Positions 24,570 to 33,321 of a stretch of 54,993 nucleotides of DNA are shown here, one piece after another. The notes under the pieces are model-generated. The model saw nothing but the letters and a program-made list of their open reading frames with translations. It ran no database searches and was not told where the DNA came from. Position 1 is the first letter of the stretch, and each line of letters begins with the position of its first letter. Source of the DNA: Caballeronia humi (GTDB lineage Bacteria > Pseudomonadota > Gammaproteobacteria > Burkholderiales > Burkholderiaceae); the NCBI RefSeq assembly GCF_001544475.1, contig NZ_FCNW02000040.1, positions 1 through 54,993 of the forward strand. The letters are read 5' to 3'. The position numbers were made by a program, and so were the translations under genes.

Positions 24570-25304
24570 ATGACTTCCACTGAACTTATCGTCAGCGATG
24601 CGACGATCGAACAGCTTCGCCACGTCAGCACCGCAACGCTCACGACGCAGCTCTTCAAGCGCGGCTTGCGCAATGTTTTCCTGCAAGGCGTCGCGCCTCT
24701 CGTCAAGCCCGCGTTGGGTGCGCCGAATCTCGTCGGCCCGGCGTTCACGCTGCGCAATATCCCGGCGCGCGAGGATATCGATCACGTCGGCGTGTTCCAG
24801 GACCCCGATCATCCGCAGCGCAAGGCAGTAGAAAGCGCGCCACCCGGCAGCGTGCTCGTGCAGGACTGTCGCGGCGACCGCACCGTTGCATCGACCGGAT
24901 CGATCCTCACGATGCGCCTGAAAGTGCGGGGCGTCGCGGGCATGGTGTCGGACGGCTGCGTGCGTGACAGCGGCACGATCGGCGACATCGGCTTGCCGCT
25001 CTTCTGCGCGGGCGCGAGCGCGCCGCTCAACCTCGCGAAGCATCACGCGGTGGACATGAACGTGCCGGTCGCGTGCGGCGGCGTGGCGGTATATCCGGGC
25101 GATATCGTCGTGGGCGACGTGGATGGCGTCGTGATCGTGCCGCGTCATCTCGCGGAGGAAGTCGCGCGCGATGCCGCCGAACAGGAACTGATGGAGGAAT
25201 TCATCATCGGCCGTGTGGAGGCGGGCAGCATTCTGCGCGGCACGTATCCGCCGAACGAGGAAACGCTTGCGGCGTTCAAGGATTGGAAAGCGAAACGGAG
25301 CTGA
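24570..25304 (+). CDS. RraA-family protein (putative class II pyruvate-type aldolase)
   Basis: A 244-residue RraA fold protein. It carries the substrate and metal-binding pattern GMVSDGCVRD (Arg and Asp), with CGGVAVYPGDIVVGDVDGVVIVP further on. Catabolic members are divalent-metal HMG/CHA aldolases or oxaloacetate decarboxylases; they are not the RNase E inhibitor despite the family name. The gene lies 22 bases after the dehydratase. A natural reading is that it cleaves the 2-keto-3-deoxy acid into pyruvate and an aldehyde (inference). No other aldolase gene is seen in the operon. Confidence 0.85.
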   Translation: MTSTELIVSDATIEQLRHVSTATLTTQLFKRGLRNVFLQGVAPLVKPALGAPNLVGPAFTLRNIPAREDIDHVGVFQDPDHPQRKAVESAPPGSVLVQDCRGDRTVASTGSILTMRLKVRGVAGMVSDGCVRDSGTIGDIGLPLFCAGASAPLNLAKHHAVDMNVPVACGGVAVYPGDIVVGDVDGVVIVPRHLAEEVARDAAEQELMEEFIIGRVEAGSILRGTYPPNEETLAAFKDWKAKRS

Positions 25305-25343
25305 TTTCCAGAGCCTGGCAATAACGCGGCGCGGAGGAGACAC

Positions 25344-26666
25344 ATGAACACGACAACGCAAACGATCGACGAGCCGCGTCTGATGAACAAGCTCGCGTTG
25401 CGGCTGATGCCGCTCTTGGGGCTTCTCTATCTCGTCGCTTACATCGACCGTTCGAACGTCGGCTTCGCGAAGCTTCAGATGCTCGAAAGCCTCGGCTTGA
25501 GCGAAGTCGCGTATGGGCTCGGCGCGTCGCTCTTCTTCATCGGCTATCTGATCTTCGAGATTCCGAGCAACGTGATGCTGCACAAGTACGGCGCGCCGCG
25601 CTGGATCGCACGCATCATGCTGACGTGGGGCGTCGTCACGATCCTGCTCGCGTTCACGAAGAGCGCCACGATGTTCTACGTGCTGCGCTTTTTGCTCGGG
25701 GCATCGGAAGCGGGGCTGTATCCGGGCGTCATCTATTACATGACGCTGTGGTTTCCCGCGCGTCAACGCGTGCGCATGCTCGGCTACTTCACGCTTGGCA
25801 GCAGCCTTGGCAACATGGTCGGCGCGCCGATCTGCGGCTATCTGCTCGACAAGGGCGGCCTCTTCGACCTGCAAGGCTGGCAACTCGTGTTCATCGTGAC
25901 GGGCTTGCCTTCCGTGCTGCTGACCGTGGTCGTGCTGCTGTATCTGCCCGCATCGCCGTTGAAGGCGAAGTTCCTCTCCGACCCCGAAAGGAAATGGCTC
26001 GCCGACACGCTCGACACCGAGCGCGCGCTCGCACGGCGCAAGGAGGGCGGCGGCTCGCATCTGCTGAGCGTGCTGACCGAGCCGCGCGTGATCGGCATGG
26101 CGCTTTACTACATGATGCTGTCGATCTCGGTGTATGGCGTGAGCTACTGGCTGCCCACGCTCGTGAAGGGATTCGGCGTGAGCAACACGACCAACGGCAT
26201 GCTCAACATTGTGCCGTGGCTTGCTGCGACGATCGTGCTCGCGTGGTTGCCCGCGAAGCTGCGCGCCGGCAACCGAACGATGGGCGCGATGCTCGCGGCA
26301 GCATTGCTGGGCGTGATGTTCTTTCTCGGCAGCGTGCTCCTGCCGACGAATACGTTGCGCTTCGCCGCGCTGTGTCTCGGCGCGCCTTGCATGTACCTGC
26401 TGCTGCCGTGCTTCTGGACGATGCCGCCCAGGTTCCTGACCGGCGCGCGCGCTGCGGCCGGTATCGCGGCGATCAATTCGATCGGCAACGTCGGTGGATT
26501 CATCGCGCAGAATCTCGTGCCGTGGGTGCGGCAAACGAGCGGCAGCGTCAAGGCGCCAATGCTGATTCCCGCGACCTGCCTTATGATCTTCGCGATCGTC
26601 ACGCTGATTTTGATGCGGCGTAGCAAGGCGGCGCTGGCGATCGCGGCGTCTTCATCGGCGCGGTGA
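25344..26666 (+). CDS. MFS transporter, anion:cation symporter (galactonate/tartrate-like) family
   Basis: A 440-residue, 12-helix MFS permease. It has the ACS-family pattern YIDRSNVGFAKLQM in the first loop, FEIPSNVMLHKYGAPRWIARIM, and GASEAGLYPGVIYYMTLWFP. Members import sugar acids such as galactonate or glucarate, or related organic anions, with protons. It lies between the RraA-like gene and the LacI gene, which its stop overlaps or nearly meets, so it should import the substrate of the dehydratase. Confidence 0.92.
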   Translation: MNTTTQTIDEPRLMNKLALRLMPLLGLLYLVAYIDRSNVGFAKLQMLESLGLSEVAYGLGASLFFIGYLIFEIPSNVMLHKYGAPRWIARIMLTWGVVTILLAFTKSATMFYVLRFLLGASEAGLYPGVIYYMTLWFPARQRVRMLGYFTLGSSLGNMVGAPICGYLLDKGGLFDLQGWQLVFIVTGLPSVLLTVVVLLYLPASPLKAKFLSDPERKWLADTLDTERALARRKEGGGSHLLSVLTEPRVIGMALYYMMLSISVYGVSYWLPTLVKGFGVSNTTNGMLNIVPWLAATIVLAWLPAKLRAGNRTMGAMLAAALLGVMFFLGSVLLPTNTLRFAALCLGAPCMYLLLPCFWTMPPRFLTGARAAAGIAAINSIGNVGGFIAQNLVPWVRQTSGSVKAPMLIPATCLMIFAIVTLILMRRSKAALAIAASSSAR

Positions 26667-26671
26667 CGTCG

Positions 26672-27679
26672 ATGTCCGAATCGGTCAGGCGCTCGCGCAG
26701 TGCGCCAAAAGGCATCCGCATCACCGATGTCGCCGCGTCGGCGGGCGTCTCGCCGATCACCGTGTCGCGCGTGTTCAACGCACCCCAGACAGTCGCGCCA
26801 GAAACGCTTCTGCGCGTGCGCCAGGCCGTGCAGGAACTCGGCTACGTGCCGAACCGGCTGGCGGGCGGCTTGTCGTCGGCGAAATCGCGGCTGATCGCCG
26901 CCATCGTGCCAACGGTCGCGCATTCGCTCTTCTCCGAGAGCGTGCAGGTGTTCAGCGACACGATGTCGCGCGCGGGCTATCAGGTGTTGCTCGGCCTTTC
27001 GGGCTACAGCGACGAGGACGAGGACACGCTTCTCGATGCCGTGCTGAGCCGCCGTCCCGAAGGCGTGCTGCTAACGGGCGTCGCGCATACGGCGACGCTG
27101 CGCGCGCGCCTGCTCAGGATCGGTATTCCGATCGTCGAAACGTGGGACATGACCGAGCATCCGATCGATATGCTCGTCGGGTTTTCACACTACGCGATCG
27201 GCGTGGCGGTGGCGCAGCATTTCATCGCGCGTGACATGAAGCGTCCTGCGCTAGTGTCGGCCAGCGACAATCGCGCGCTCGCGCGGCGGCGCGGTTTCGT
27301 CGATACGCTCGATATGGATGTGGTCGAAGTGATCGTCTCGCCGCCGAGTTCGGTTGCGCTCGGCCGCGAGGGATTGCAGCGCATTCTCACGCAGGCACCG
27401 GCCGTCGATGCGATCTTTTGCAGCTCGGATCTGCTTGCGCTCGGGGTGGTTTCGCAAGCGCGCAAGCTCGGCATTGCGATACCGGATCGCCTCGCCGTGT
27501 GCGGCTTCGGCGACCTCGAATTCGCCGCCGACACGACGCCCGCGCTTACCACTGTGCGCGTCGACGGCAAACGCATCGGCGCAACGGCCGCACGCTGTCT
27601 GATCGAGCGGCTTGGCGGCGCGCCGGGGAAGAACCTGATCGACGTCAGCTTCGAACTGGTCGTGCGCGAGACGACCTGA
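26672..27679 (+). CDS. LacI-family transcriptional regulator (GntR-like)
   Basis: A 335-residue repressor. An N-terminal LacI helix-turn-helix and hinge (IRITDVAASAGVSPITVSRVF, then GYVPNRLAGGL) precede a periplasmic-binding-protein-like effector domain that resembles gluconate repressors. The ATG at 26672 is used; a GTG at 26663 overlapping the transporter stop (GTGA) is also possible. It is last in its operon and probably represses from the tandem operators at 22754-22791, released by the sugar acid or a breakdown product. It converges with the ABC ATPase gene with no bases between the stop codons. Confidence 0.92.
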   Translation: MSESVRRSRSAPKGIRITDVAASAGVSPITVSRVFNAPQTVAPETLLRVRQAVQELGYVPNRLAGGLSSAKSRLIAAIVPTVAHSLFSESVQVFSDTMSRAGYQVLLGLSGYSDEDEDTLLDAVLSRRPEGVLLTGVAHTATLRARLLRIGIPIVETWDMTEHPIDMLVGFSHYAIGVAVAQHFIARDMKRPALVSASDNRALARRRGFVDTLDMDVVEVIVSPPSSVALGREGLQRILTQAPAVDAIFCSSDLLALGVVSQARKLGIAIPDRLAVCGFGDLEFAADTTPALTTVRVDGKRIGATAARCLIERLGGAPGKNLIDVSFELVVRETT

Positions 27680-28801
27680 TCACACGGCCGCCGTCTGCGC
27701 AACCGGCCGCATGCGTTCCAGCGCGCTGCCGTCCTCGCGGAACAGGTGCACGTGACGAATGCTGAAGCCCGCGTTGATGCGCTGCCCGTCGACCGCCGTC
27801 GATTCTCCCGAGCCCTTCACCTGAATCACGAGATCGTTCGGCAAACGCACGTGCAAGAGCGTTTCACCGCCGAGATGCTCGATCACCATGACCTCGCCGG
27901 CAAGTCCGCTATCGATATCGCCTCCGCCCGACTCGACGAAATGCTCGGGCCGGATGCCGAGCGTGAGCGCCTCGCCTGCCTTGACCGCCTGGCCGGTGAA
28001 CGGCAGTGTGAGAGGCGTACCGCCGGGCAATTCGATCGTCACGGCGGCGTTGTCGGCGCGCAGCACGCGCACGTCCATGAAATTCATTTTCGGCGAGCCG
28101 ATGAAGCCCGCGACGAAGCGGTTATGCGGCGTGCGATAAAGCTCGAGCGGCGTGCCGACCTGCTCGACCTTGCCGTGATTCAACACGACGATGCGATCGG
28201 CCATCGTCATCGCTTCGGTCTGGTCGTGCGTGACGTAGATCATCGTCGCGTTGAGTTGCTTGTGCAGCTTGATGAGTTCGAGCCGCATCTGCACACGCAG
28301 CGCGGCATCGAGGTTCGATAATGGTTCGTCGAAGAGAAAGACTTTCGGCTCGCGCACGATCGAACGGCCGATCGCCACGCGTTGCCGTTGCCCCCCCGAA
28401 AGCGCGCGCGGCTTGCGTTCGAGCAATTGCCCAATCTGGAGAATCTGTGCGGCGCGCTGCACGCGGTCCTTGATCTCGGCTTCAGGCAGCTTCAGCATGC
28501 GCAGCCCGAACGCGATGTTCTCGTAGACCGACATGTGCGGATAAAGCGCATACGACTGGAACACCATCGCGACGCCGCGATGCGACGGTTCGAGGTCGGT
28601 CACGTCTTCGCCGCCTATCAGGACTTGCCCTGAATCGCTCTCTTCCAGACCCGCGATGGTGCGCAGCAGCGTGGACTTTCCGCAACCCGACGGTCCGACG
28701 AAAACCATGAACTCCCGGTCGACAATCTCGATGTCGATACCCTTCAGCACTTCCGTACCCGCAAAAGTCTTGCGGATCTGCTGCAAATGGACTGCGCTCA
28801 T
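27680..28801 (-). CDS. sugar ABC importer ATP-binding protein (UgpC/MsmX type)
   Basis: A 373-residue ATPase. Walker A GPSGCGKST, signature LSGGQRQRVAIGRS, Walker B VFLFDEPLSNLDA and switch YVTHDQTEAM are intact. The C-terminal OB/TOBE regulatory domain starts at about 240. It is of the CUT1 sugar importer class and is separated from, and divergent to, its likely binding protein and permeases at 29066-32298, with the shared promoter region between them. It ends exactly where the LacI gene ends on the other strand. Confidence 0.93.
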   Translation of the reverse strand: MSAVHLQQIRKTFAGTEVLKGIDIEIVDREFMVFVGPSGCGKSTLLRTIAGLEESDSGQVLIGGEDVTDLEPSHRGVAMVFQSYALYPHMSVYENIAFGLRMLKLPEAEIKDRVQRAAQILQIGQLLERKPRALSGGQRQRVAIGRSIVREPKVFLFDEPLSNLDAALRVQMRLELIKLHKQLNATMIYVTHDQTEAMTMADRIVVLNHGKVEQVGTPLELYRTPHNRFVAGFIGSPKMNFMDVRVLRADNAAVTIELPGGTPLTLPFTGQAVKAGEALTLGIRPEHFVESGGGDIDSGLAGEVMVIEHLGGETLLHVRLPNDLVIQVKGSGESTAVDGQRINAGFSIRHVHLFREDGSALERMRPVAQTAAV

Positions 28802-28911
28802 GCATCGTCTCCTGCAAAGGTCCTGCGCTCTGGCGAGCGAGAGGGTCCGTTGGCTGTCGCGCTGGCTGCTTCACACCGCAGCGCAGCATCGAATGCTTTT
28901 CGATTTTGTTC

Positions 28912-28946
28912 TTGACAACGTCTTCGCGTCAAAATATACAATTGTA
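28912..28946 (+). promoter_or_regulatory. consensus sigma-70 promoter with palindromic operator on the -10
   Basis: TTGACA (28912-28917), 17-base spacer, TATACA (28935-28940). The perfect palindrome TACAATTGTA (28937-28946) overlaps the -10 box, and a related half-site TTACAAGTG begins at 28956. This suggests strong transcription of the binding-protein operon blocked by a repressor. The SorC-family protein encoded at 32331 is the likeliest binder (inference). Confidence 0.7.
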
Positions 28947-29065
28947 AAACCGGAATTACAAGTGAAACGCAAAAGGTCGCCACGACGTCCGGTCAGGTCG
29001 CCGGCCCCCGGAAAAATGCAGCGCGCGAACGCATCCACCGCTCGAGAAAAACCAAGGAGACAGGA

Positions 29066-30439
29066 ATGAATCAGCGCTTTACGCCCCGCCTCACGATGTT
29101 CAAGCAAACCACCGCCGTGATGTTCATGACGGCCACGGCATCACTCCTCGCTGCATCGAACGCTCATGCGTGGACGCTCAAGGAAGCGGCCGAACCGTAT
29201 TCGGGCACGACCATCAAGGCGATCTTCCTCGACCGTCCGGGCTACAAGGCGGCGCAGAAACTGATCCCGCAGTTCGAGAAGGAGACGGGCATCAAGGTGC
29301 GCTGGGAAGTGATTCCCTACGAGAACACGCGCGAGAAGGAAGTGCTGAACTTCGTCGGTGGCGGCGATCAGGACATCGTGCTCGTGGACGTGGTGTGGAT
29401 CGGCGAATTCGCGAGCAACAAGTGGCTCGTGCCGATCAAGACCTTCACCGACAACCCGAAGCTCGCCGATCCGAAGCTCAATCTGCCGGGCTTCTTCCCG
29501 ATTCTGCTCGATTCGTTCGGCTCCTGGAACAAGACGACGTATGGCCTGCCGTTCGATAACTACTCGGGCCTGATGTTCTACAACAAGTGCATGCTGAAAG
29601 AGGCGGGCTTCAGCGAGCCGCCGAAGACGTGGGACGAATTGCTCAACACGTATGCGCCGAAACTCACGAAGCCGGACAAGAACCAGTTCGCGTTCGCGCT
29701 GCAATCGCGGCGCGGCGAGACGCAATCGGCGGATAGCTTCATGCGCGTCCTGTGGCCCAACGGCGGGTCGCTGCTCGATGCGAAATTCAAGTCGAACCTG
29801 ATGTCGCCGCAATCGCAGGCCGGGCTCGAATACCGGCAGAAGCTGATGAAGTACATGCCGCCGGGCATCGTCGATTTCGACCACGCCGAAGCCGTGAACG
29901 CGCTCGCGCAGGGGCAGGTTGCGATGATCACCGAGTGGTCGGCGTTCTATCCGACGCTCACCGATCCGAGCAAGTCGAAAATTGGCGACTGCCTCGCGAT
30001 CACGACCGAACCCAAGGGCGCGGCCGGCCTCAAGCCCGCGCTCGGCGGCTTCTCGCTCGCGGTGAACGCGAAGTCGAATGCGAAGAAGCAGGCGGCGTCG
30101 TGGCTCTTCATCCAGTGGATCACGTCCGAGGAAATGGCGAAGCCTTATCTCGAAGCGGGCGGCGTGAGCGCGCGCACTGCGGTCTATCAGGACAAGGCCG
30201 TGCAGGACAAGTATCCGTTCGTTAAGCCGATGGTCGAATCGTGGCAGGGCGGTGTGCCGGACTATCGTCCGCGCTTCCCGGAATGGCCGGCGGTGTCGGA
30301 AGTGATCGGTGAGTGGGGCAGCAAGATCATGCTCGGACAGGTGACGGTCAAGGAAGGCGCGCAGACCATCGGCACGAAGACCGAGGACATCCTGAAGAAA
30401 GCAGGCTATTACGACGGCAAGAAGCCGCTGCTCAAGTAA
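29066..30439 (+). CDS. sugar/polyol ABC importer periplasmic binding protein
   Basis: A 457-residue family 1 solute-binding protein. The signal peptide covers about residues 1-35 (LLAASNAHA). The mature protein starts WTLKEAAEPYSGTTIKAIF. AAGGAG lies about 8 bases before the ATG. It belongs to the class that binds oligosaccharides, sugars or polyols for CUT1 importers. The neighbouring dehydrogenases point to a polyol. It is the first gene of an operon with two permeases, a SorC regulator, an SDR and a zinc dehydrogenase. Confidence 0.92.
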   Translation: MNQRFTPRLTMFKQTTAVMFMTATASLLAASNAHAWTLKEAAEPYSGTTIKAIFLDRPGYKAAQKLIPQFEKETGIKVRWEVIPYENTREKEVLNFVGGGDQDIVLVDVVWIGEFASNKWLVPIKTFTDNPKLADPKLNLPGFFPILLDSFGSWNKTTYGLPFDNYSGLMFYNKCMLKEAGFSEPPKTWDELLNTYAPKLTKPDKNQFAFALQSRRGETQSADSFMRVLWPNGGSLLDAKFKSNLMSPQSQAGLEYRQKLMKYMPPGIVDFDHAEAVNALAQGQVAMITEWSAFYPTLTDPSKSKIGDCLAITTEPKGAAGLKPALGGFSLAVNAKSNAKKQAASWLFIQWITSEEMAKPYLEAGGVSARTAVYQDKAVQDKYPFVKPMVESWQGGVPDYRPRFPEWPAVSEVIGEWGSKIMLGQVTVKEGAQTIGTKTEDILKKAGYYDGKKPLLK

Positions 30440-30478
30440 GTCAGGCAAGCGTCAGCGATATCAACCAGGAGGCGATAG

Positions 30479-31420
30479 ATGGCGAACGGTACAGCTCCAT
30501 CGGCGGCGGGCGCGAAGGCTGCGCTCCCGCGTCCGCACCGCTCGCGCATGAGGCGGCGTTCGCCCGCCTTCTGGTTCCTGATCCCGGCGATCCTCGCGCT
30601 CGCCGTGATCGGCATCTATCCGCTTCTGCTCGCGCTCTACAACTCGTTTCATCAGTACAAGCTGGCTGACCTTGCTTCGGGCACGCCGTTTATCGGGCTC
30701 GACAACTACATTGCGACGCTCACCGATCCGTCGTTCTGGGGCGCGCTCGGACGCACTGCACTCTTCCTCTGCCTCACGCTGCCGATCGAAGTCGCGCTCG
30801 GTCTCTTCGCCGCGCTGATGCTGCATCGCACGGCGCTCCCGTGGATGCGCGCGGCGGCGCGCGTGAGTCTCGTGATCCCGATGGCGACGACGTATGCAGT
30901 CGTGGGCTTGATCGGTCGTTTGATCTTCAACCGCCAGTTCGGCGTGGCGAACTACCTGACGGGCCTCCTCGGCATTCCGCCGCAGGACTGGCTCGCCGAT
31001 CCGACACTCGCGTTCGTCTCCGTGATGATCATGGACATCTGGCAATGGACGCCGTTTTGCGCGCTGATCATGCTCGCCGGCCTCGCGATGGTGCCGAAGG
31101 AAGCGGAGGAAGCGGCGCGCCTCGAAACGCCGAAGTGGAGCAAGATCCTGTGGCATCTGCAGCGGCCTTACCTGCTGCCCGGCCTCACCGCGATCCTGAT
31201 CCTGCGTTCCGCCGACATGCTCAAGATGTTCGACGCCGTCTTCACGATGACGCGCGGGGGCCCCGGCACCGCGACCGAATTCATCAGCATCTATATCCAG
31301 CGCGTGGGCTTTCGTCTCTTCGATCAGGGCATGGCGTCCGCGCAGGCGGTGCTGCTACTGATCCTGACGATCGTCCTGTCGCGTCTTTATATTCGCTTCG
31401 TTTATCGGGAGGCCGCGTGA
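30479..31420 (+). CDS. sugar ABC importer permease 1 (UgpA/MalF type)
   Basis: A 313-residue permease with six predicted helices. The first is FWFLIPAILALAVIGIYPLLLALYN. The EAA loop is KEAEEAARLETPKWSKILWHLQRPYLLP. A basic, Pro/Ala-rich cytoplasmic N terminus precedes the first helix. It pairs with the permease whose GTG start overlaps its stop by 4 bases. Confidence 0.92.
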   Translation: MANGTAPSAAGAKAALPRPHRSRMRRRSPAFWFLIPAILALAVIGIYPLLLALYNSFHQYKLADLASGTPFIGLDNYIATLTDPSFWGALGRTALFLCLTLPIEVALGLFAALMLHRTALPWMRAAARVSLVIPMATTYAVVGLIGRLIFNRQFGVANYLTGLLGIPPQDWLADPTLAFVSVMIMDIWQWTPFCALIMLAGLAMVPKEAEEAARLETPKWSKILWHLQRPYLLPGLTAILILRSADMLKMFDAVFTMTRGGPGTATEFISIYIQRVGFRLFDQGMASAQAVLLLILTIVLSRLYIRFVYREAA

Positions 31421-32298
31421 GCACCGCACCGCTGCAGGCATCGAACGGCAACGTCGGCAAGCGCGCGAAGCGCGCGCGCGCGGCACGCCGGCGCGCGACC
31501 GGCTGGCACTTCGTGGGCCTTCTGGTCGTCTTCCTCTCGTCGGTGTTTCCGTTCTACTGGATGGTCACGACGAGCCTCAAGAGCCAGTCCGATGCACTCG
31601 CGTATCCGCCGGTATGGCTCTTCACGCCCACGCTGCAGCACTACTCGGAAGCACTCTTCACACATGAAGTCGGCCACAGTCTCATCAATTCGCTGATCAT
31701 CGCGAGCAGCACGACGGTGCTCGCGATCCTGCTCGGCACGCCCGCCGCGTACGCACTCGCGCGCTTCGAGTTTCGCGGCAAGGAAGATTTGTGGTTCTGG
31801 TTCATCTCGAACCGCATGGTTAGCCCGGTCGTGCTCGCGGTGCCATTCTTCCTGATCGCGACAAAGCTCGATCTCGTCGATACGCATATCGTGCTGATCC
31901 TTTTGTATCTGACGTTCTCGCTGCCGATCGTCGTCTGGATCTGCACCGACCAGTTCCGCAACATTCCGGTCGAACTCGACGAAGCCGCTCGGCTCGATGG
32001 CGCTTCGCCGTGGCGCGTGTTCTGGCGCATCAACCTCCCGCTCGCGATGCCGGGCATCGTCGTATCGGCGATCTTCGCGTTCATCTTCTCGTGGAATGAC
32101 CTGCTGTACGCGCTCGTCCTCACGCGCACGGAGGCGATCACGTCCCCCGTCGCCGCGACGAGCTACATGAGCGGCTACGAGTTGCCATGGGGTGAGATCA
32201 TGGCGACCGGCACGCTGATCGTCCTGCCGATGGTGGTGTTCGCGCTGGCCGTCTCCGGGCGTCTCGTGCAGGGCCTGACGATGGGCGCGGTGAAGTAG
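31417..32298 (+). CDS. sugar ABC importer permease 2 (UgpE/MalG type)
   Basis: A 293-residue permease with six helices, a periplasmic segment after helix 1, and the EAA loop VELDEAARLDGASPWRVFWRINLPLAMP. The GTG at 31417 overlaps the previous stop (GTGA) and has GGAGG about 5 bases upstream. The protein has the strongly basic N terminus (KRAKRARAARRRA) common in this class. With the proteins at 27680, 29066 and 30479 it completes a CUT1 importer. Confidence 0.92.
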   Translation: MSTAPLQASNGNVGKRAKRARAARRRATGWHFVGLLVVFLSSVFPFYWMVTTSLKSQSDALAYPPVWLFTPTLQHYSEALFTHEVGHSLINSLIIASSTTVLAILLGTPAAYALARFEFRGKEDLWFWFISNRMVSPVVLAVPFFLIATKLDLVDTHIVLILLYLTFSLPIVVWICTDQFRNIPVELDEAARLDGASPWRVFWRINLPLAMPGIVVSAIFAFIFSWNDLLYALVLTRTEAITSPVAATSYMSGYELPWGEIMATGTLIVLPMVVFALAVSGRLVQGLTMGAVK

Positions 32299-32330
32299 AC
32301 TCAGCGGCTTTTTCCATACCAACATACCCC

Positions 32331-33311
32331 ATGAGCAAGACAGCACCGCCCGTCGTCGTCGCGGAACCCGACGAATCGATCGCCGCCGAGAAAGAGTTAC
32401 AGGCGCGGGTCGCGTGGCACTACTACGTCGGCAACCTGACGCAGCAGGAGATCGCGCAGCGCATCGGCAGCAATCGCGTGCGCGTGAATCGCCTGCTTGC
32501 GGCAAGCCGCGACTCGGGCCTCGTGCAGATCACGATCAACAGCAAGATCGCACCATGCGTCGCGCTGGAAGAGGCGATCGTCAGGCGCTTCGGGCTGGAA
32601 GATGCCGTCGTTGTGCCGAGCGGCGCGAACGTCGAGGCGAACATGGCGGCGATCGGCATCGGTGCTGCGAACTGGTTCTCGAAGCAGATAGTTGCAGGGC
32701 AAATCATCGGCCTCGGATGGGGCCGCACGATCCGCGCGGTGCTGCGCGCGATGCCGCAGCGCAACTACGGGCAGGTGTCGGCGGTATCGCTGCAAGGCGG
32801 GCTCGCGCATTGTCCGAGCATCAACACGTTCGACATCGTTTCGGACTTCGTGAACATCTGCCGCGCGAACGGCTTCATCTTCGCAGCGCCGATCTACGTG
32901 AGCAGCCAGAAGGTGCGCGACGTGATCCTGCAGGAAGATACCGTGCGCGAGACCTACGAGCTCGCGCGCCGCGCCGACATGGCGTTGCTGACATGCGGCG
33001 ATCTCACGGAATCGCTCGTGGTGACCTATGGGATCGATAGTCCCGAGCAGTTGAAGACGTTGCAGAAGGCGGGCGCAGTCGGCGACATGCTCGGCCACTT
33101 CATGGATGCCGATGGCGAACTGATCGATCATCCGCTCAACCGGCGCACGATCGCGATCACGCTCGACGACCTGCGCAAGATTCAGCGCGTCGTGCTCGTG
33201 AGCGGCGGCGCGAAGAAGTTTCATGTGACGCGCGCGGCTTTGCGCGGACGCTATCCGTCGGTGCTCGTCACCGATGAAGACACCGCGCAGCGCCTGTGCG
33301 ACGAACCTTGA
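32331..33311 (+). CDS. SorC/DeoR-type sugar-binding transcriptional regulator
   Basis: A 326-residue regulator. An N-terminal helix-turn-helix (LTQQEIAQRIGSNRVRVNRLLA) is followed by a SorC effector domain with GLGWGRTIRAVLRAMP and the closing VLVSGGAKKFHVTRAALRG. SorC proteins sense phosphorylated or free sugars and polyols and act as repressors or activators. It lies within the importer/dehydrogenase operon and probably controls it through the site at 28937-28946. Confidence 0.92.
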   Translation: MSKTAPPVVVAEPDESIAAEKELQARVAWHYYVGNLTQQEIAQRIGSNRVRVNRLLAASRDSGLVQITINSKIAPCVALEEAIVRRFGLEDAVVVPSGANVEANMAAIGIGAANWFSKQIVAGQIIGLGWGRTIRAVLRAMPQRNYGQVSAVSLQGGLAHCPSINTFDIVSDFVNICRANGFIFAAPIYVSSQKVRDVILQEDTVRETYELARRADMALLTCGDLTESLVVTYGIDSPEQLKTLQKAGAVGDMLGHFMDADGELIDHPLNRRTIAITLDDLRKIQRVVLVSGGAKKFHVTRAALRGRYPSVLVTDEDTAQRLCDEP

Positions 33312-33321
33312 GAACTCAACG

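Noticed and set aside
24570..25304. RraA as a regulator of RNase E
   Set aside because: The catabolic operon and the length (244 residues, longer than the E. coli inhibitor) favour an aldolase/decarboxylase-type enzyme.
24324..26534. A 736-codon minus-strand frame opposite the dehydratase, RraA and MFS genes
   Set aside because: Its His/Arg-rich composition and complete overlap with three well-supported genes mark it as an antisense artefact of high GC.
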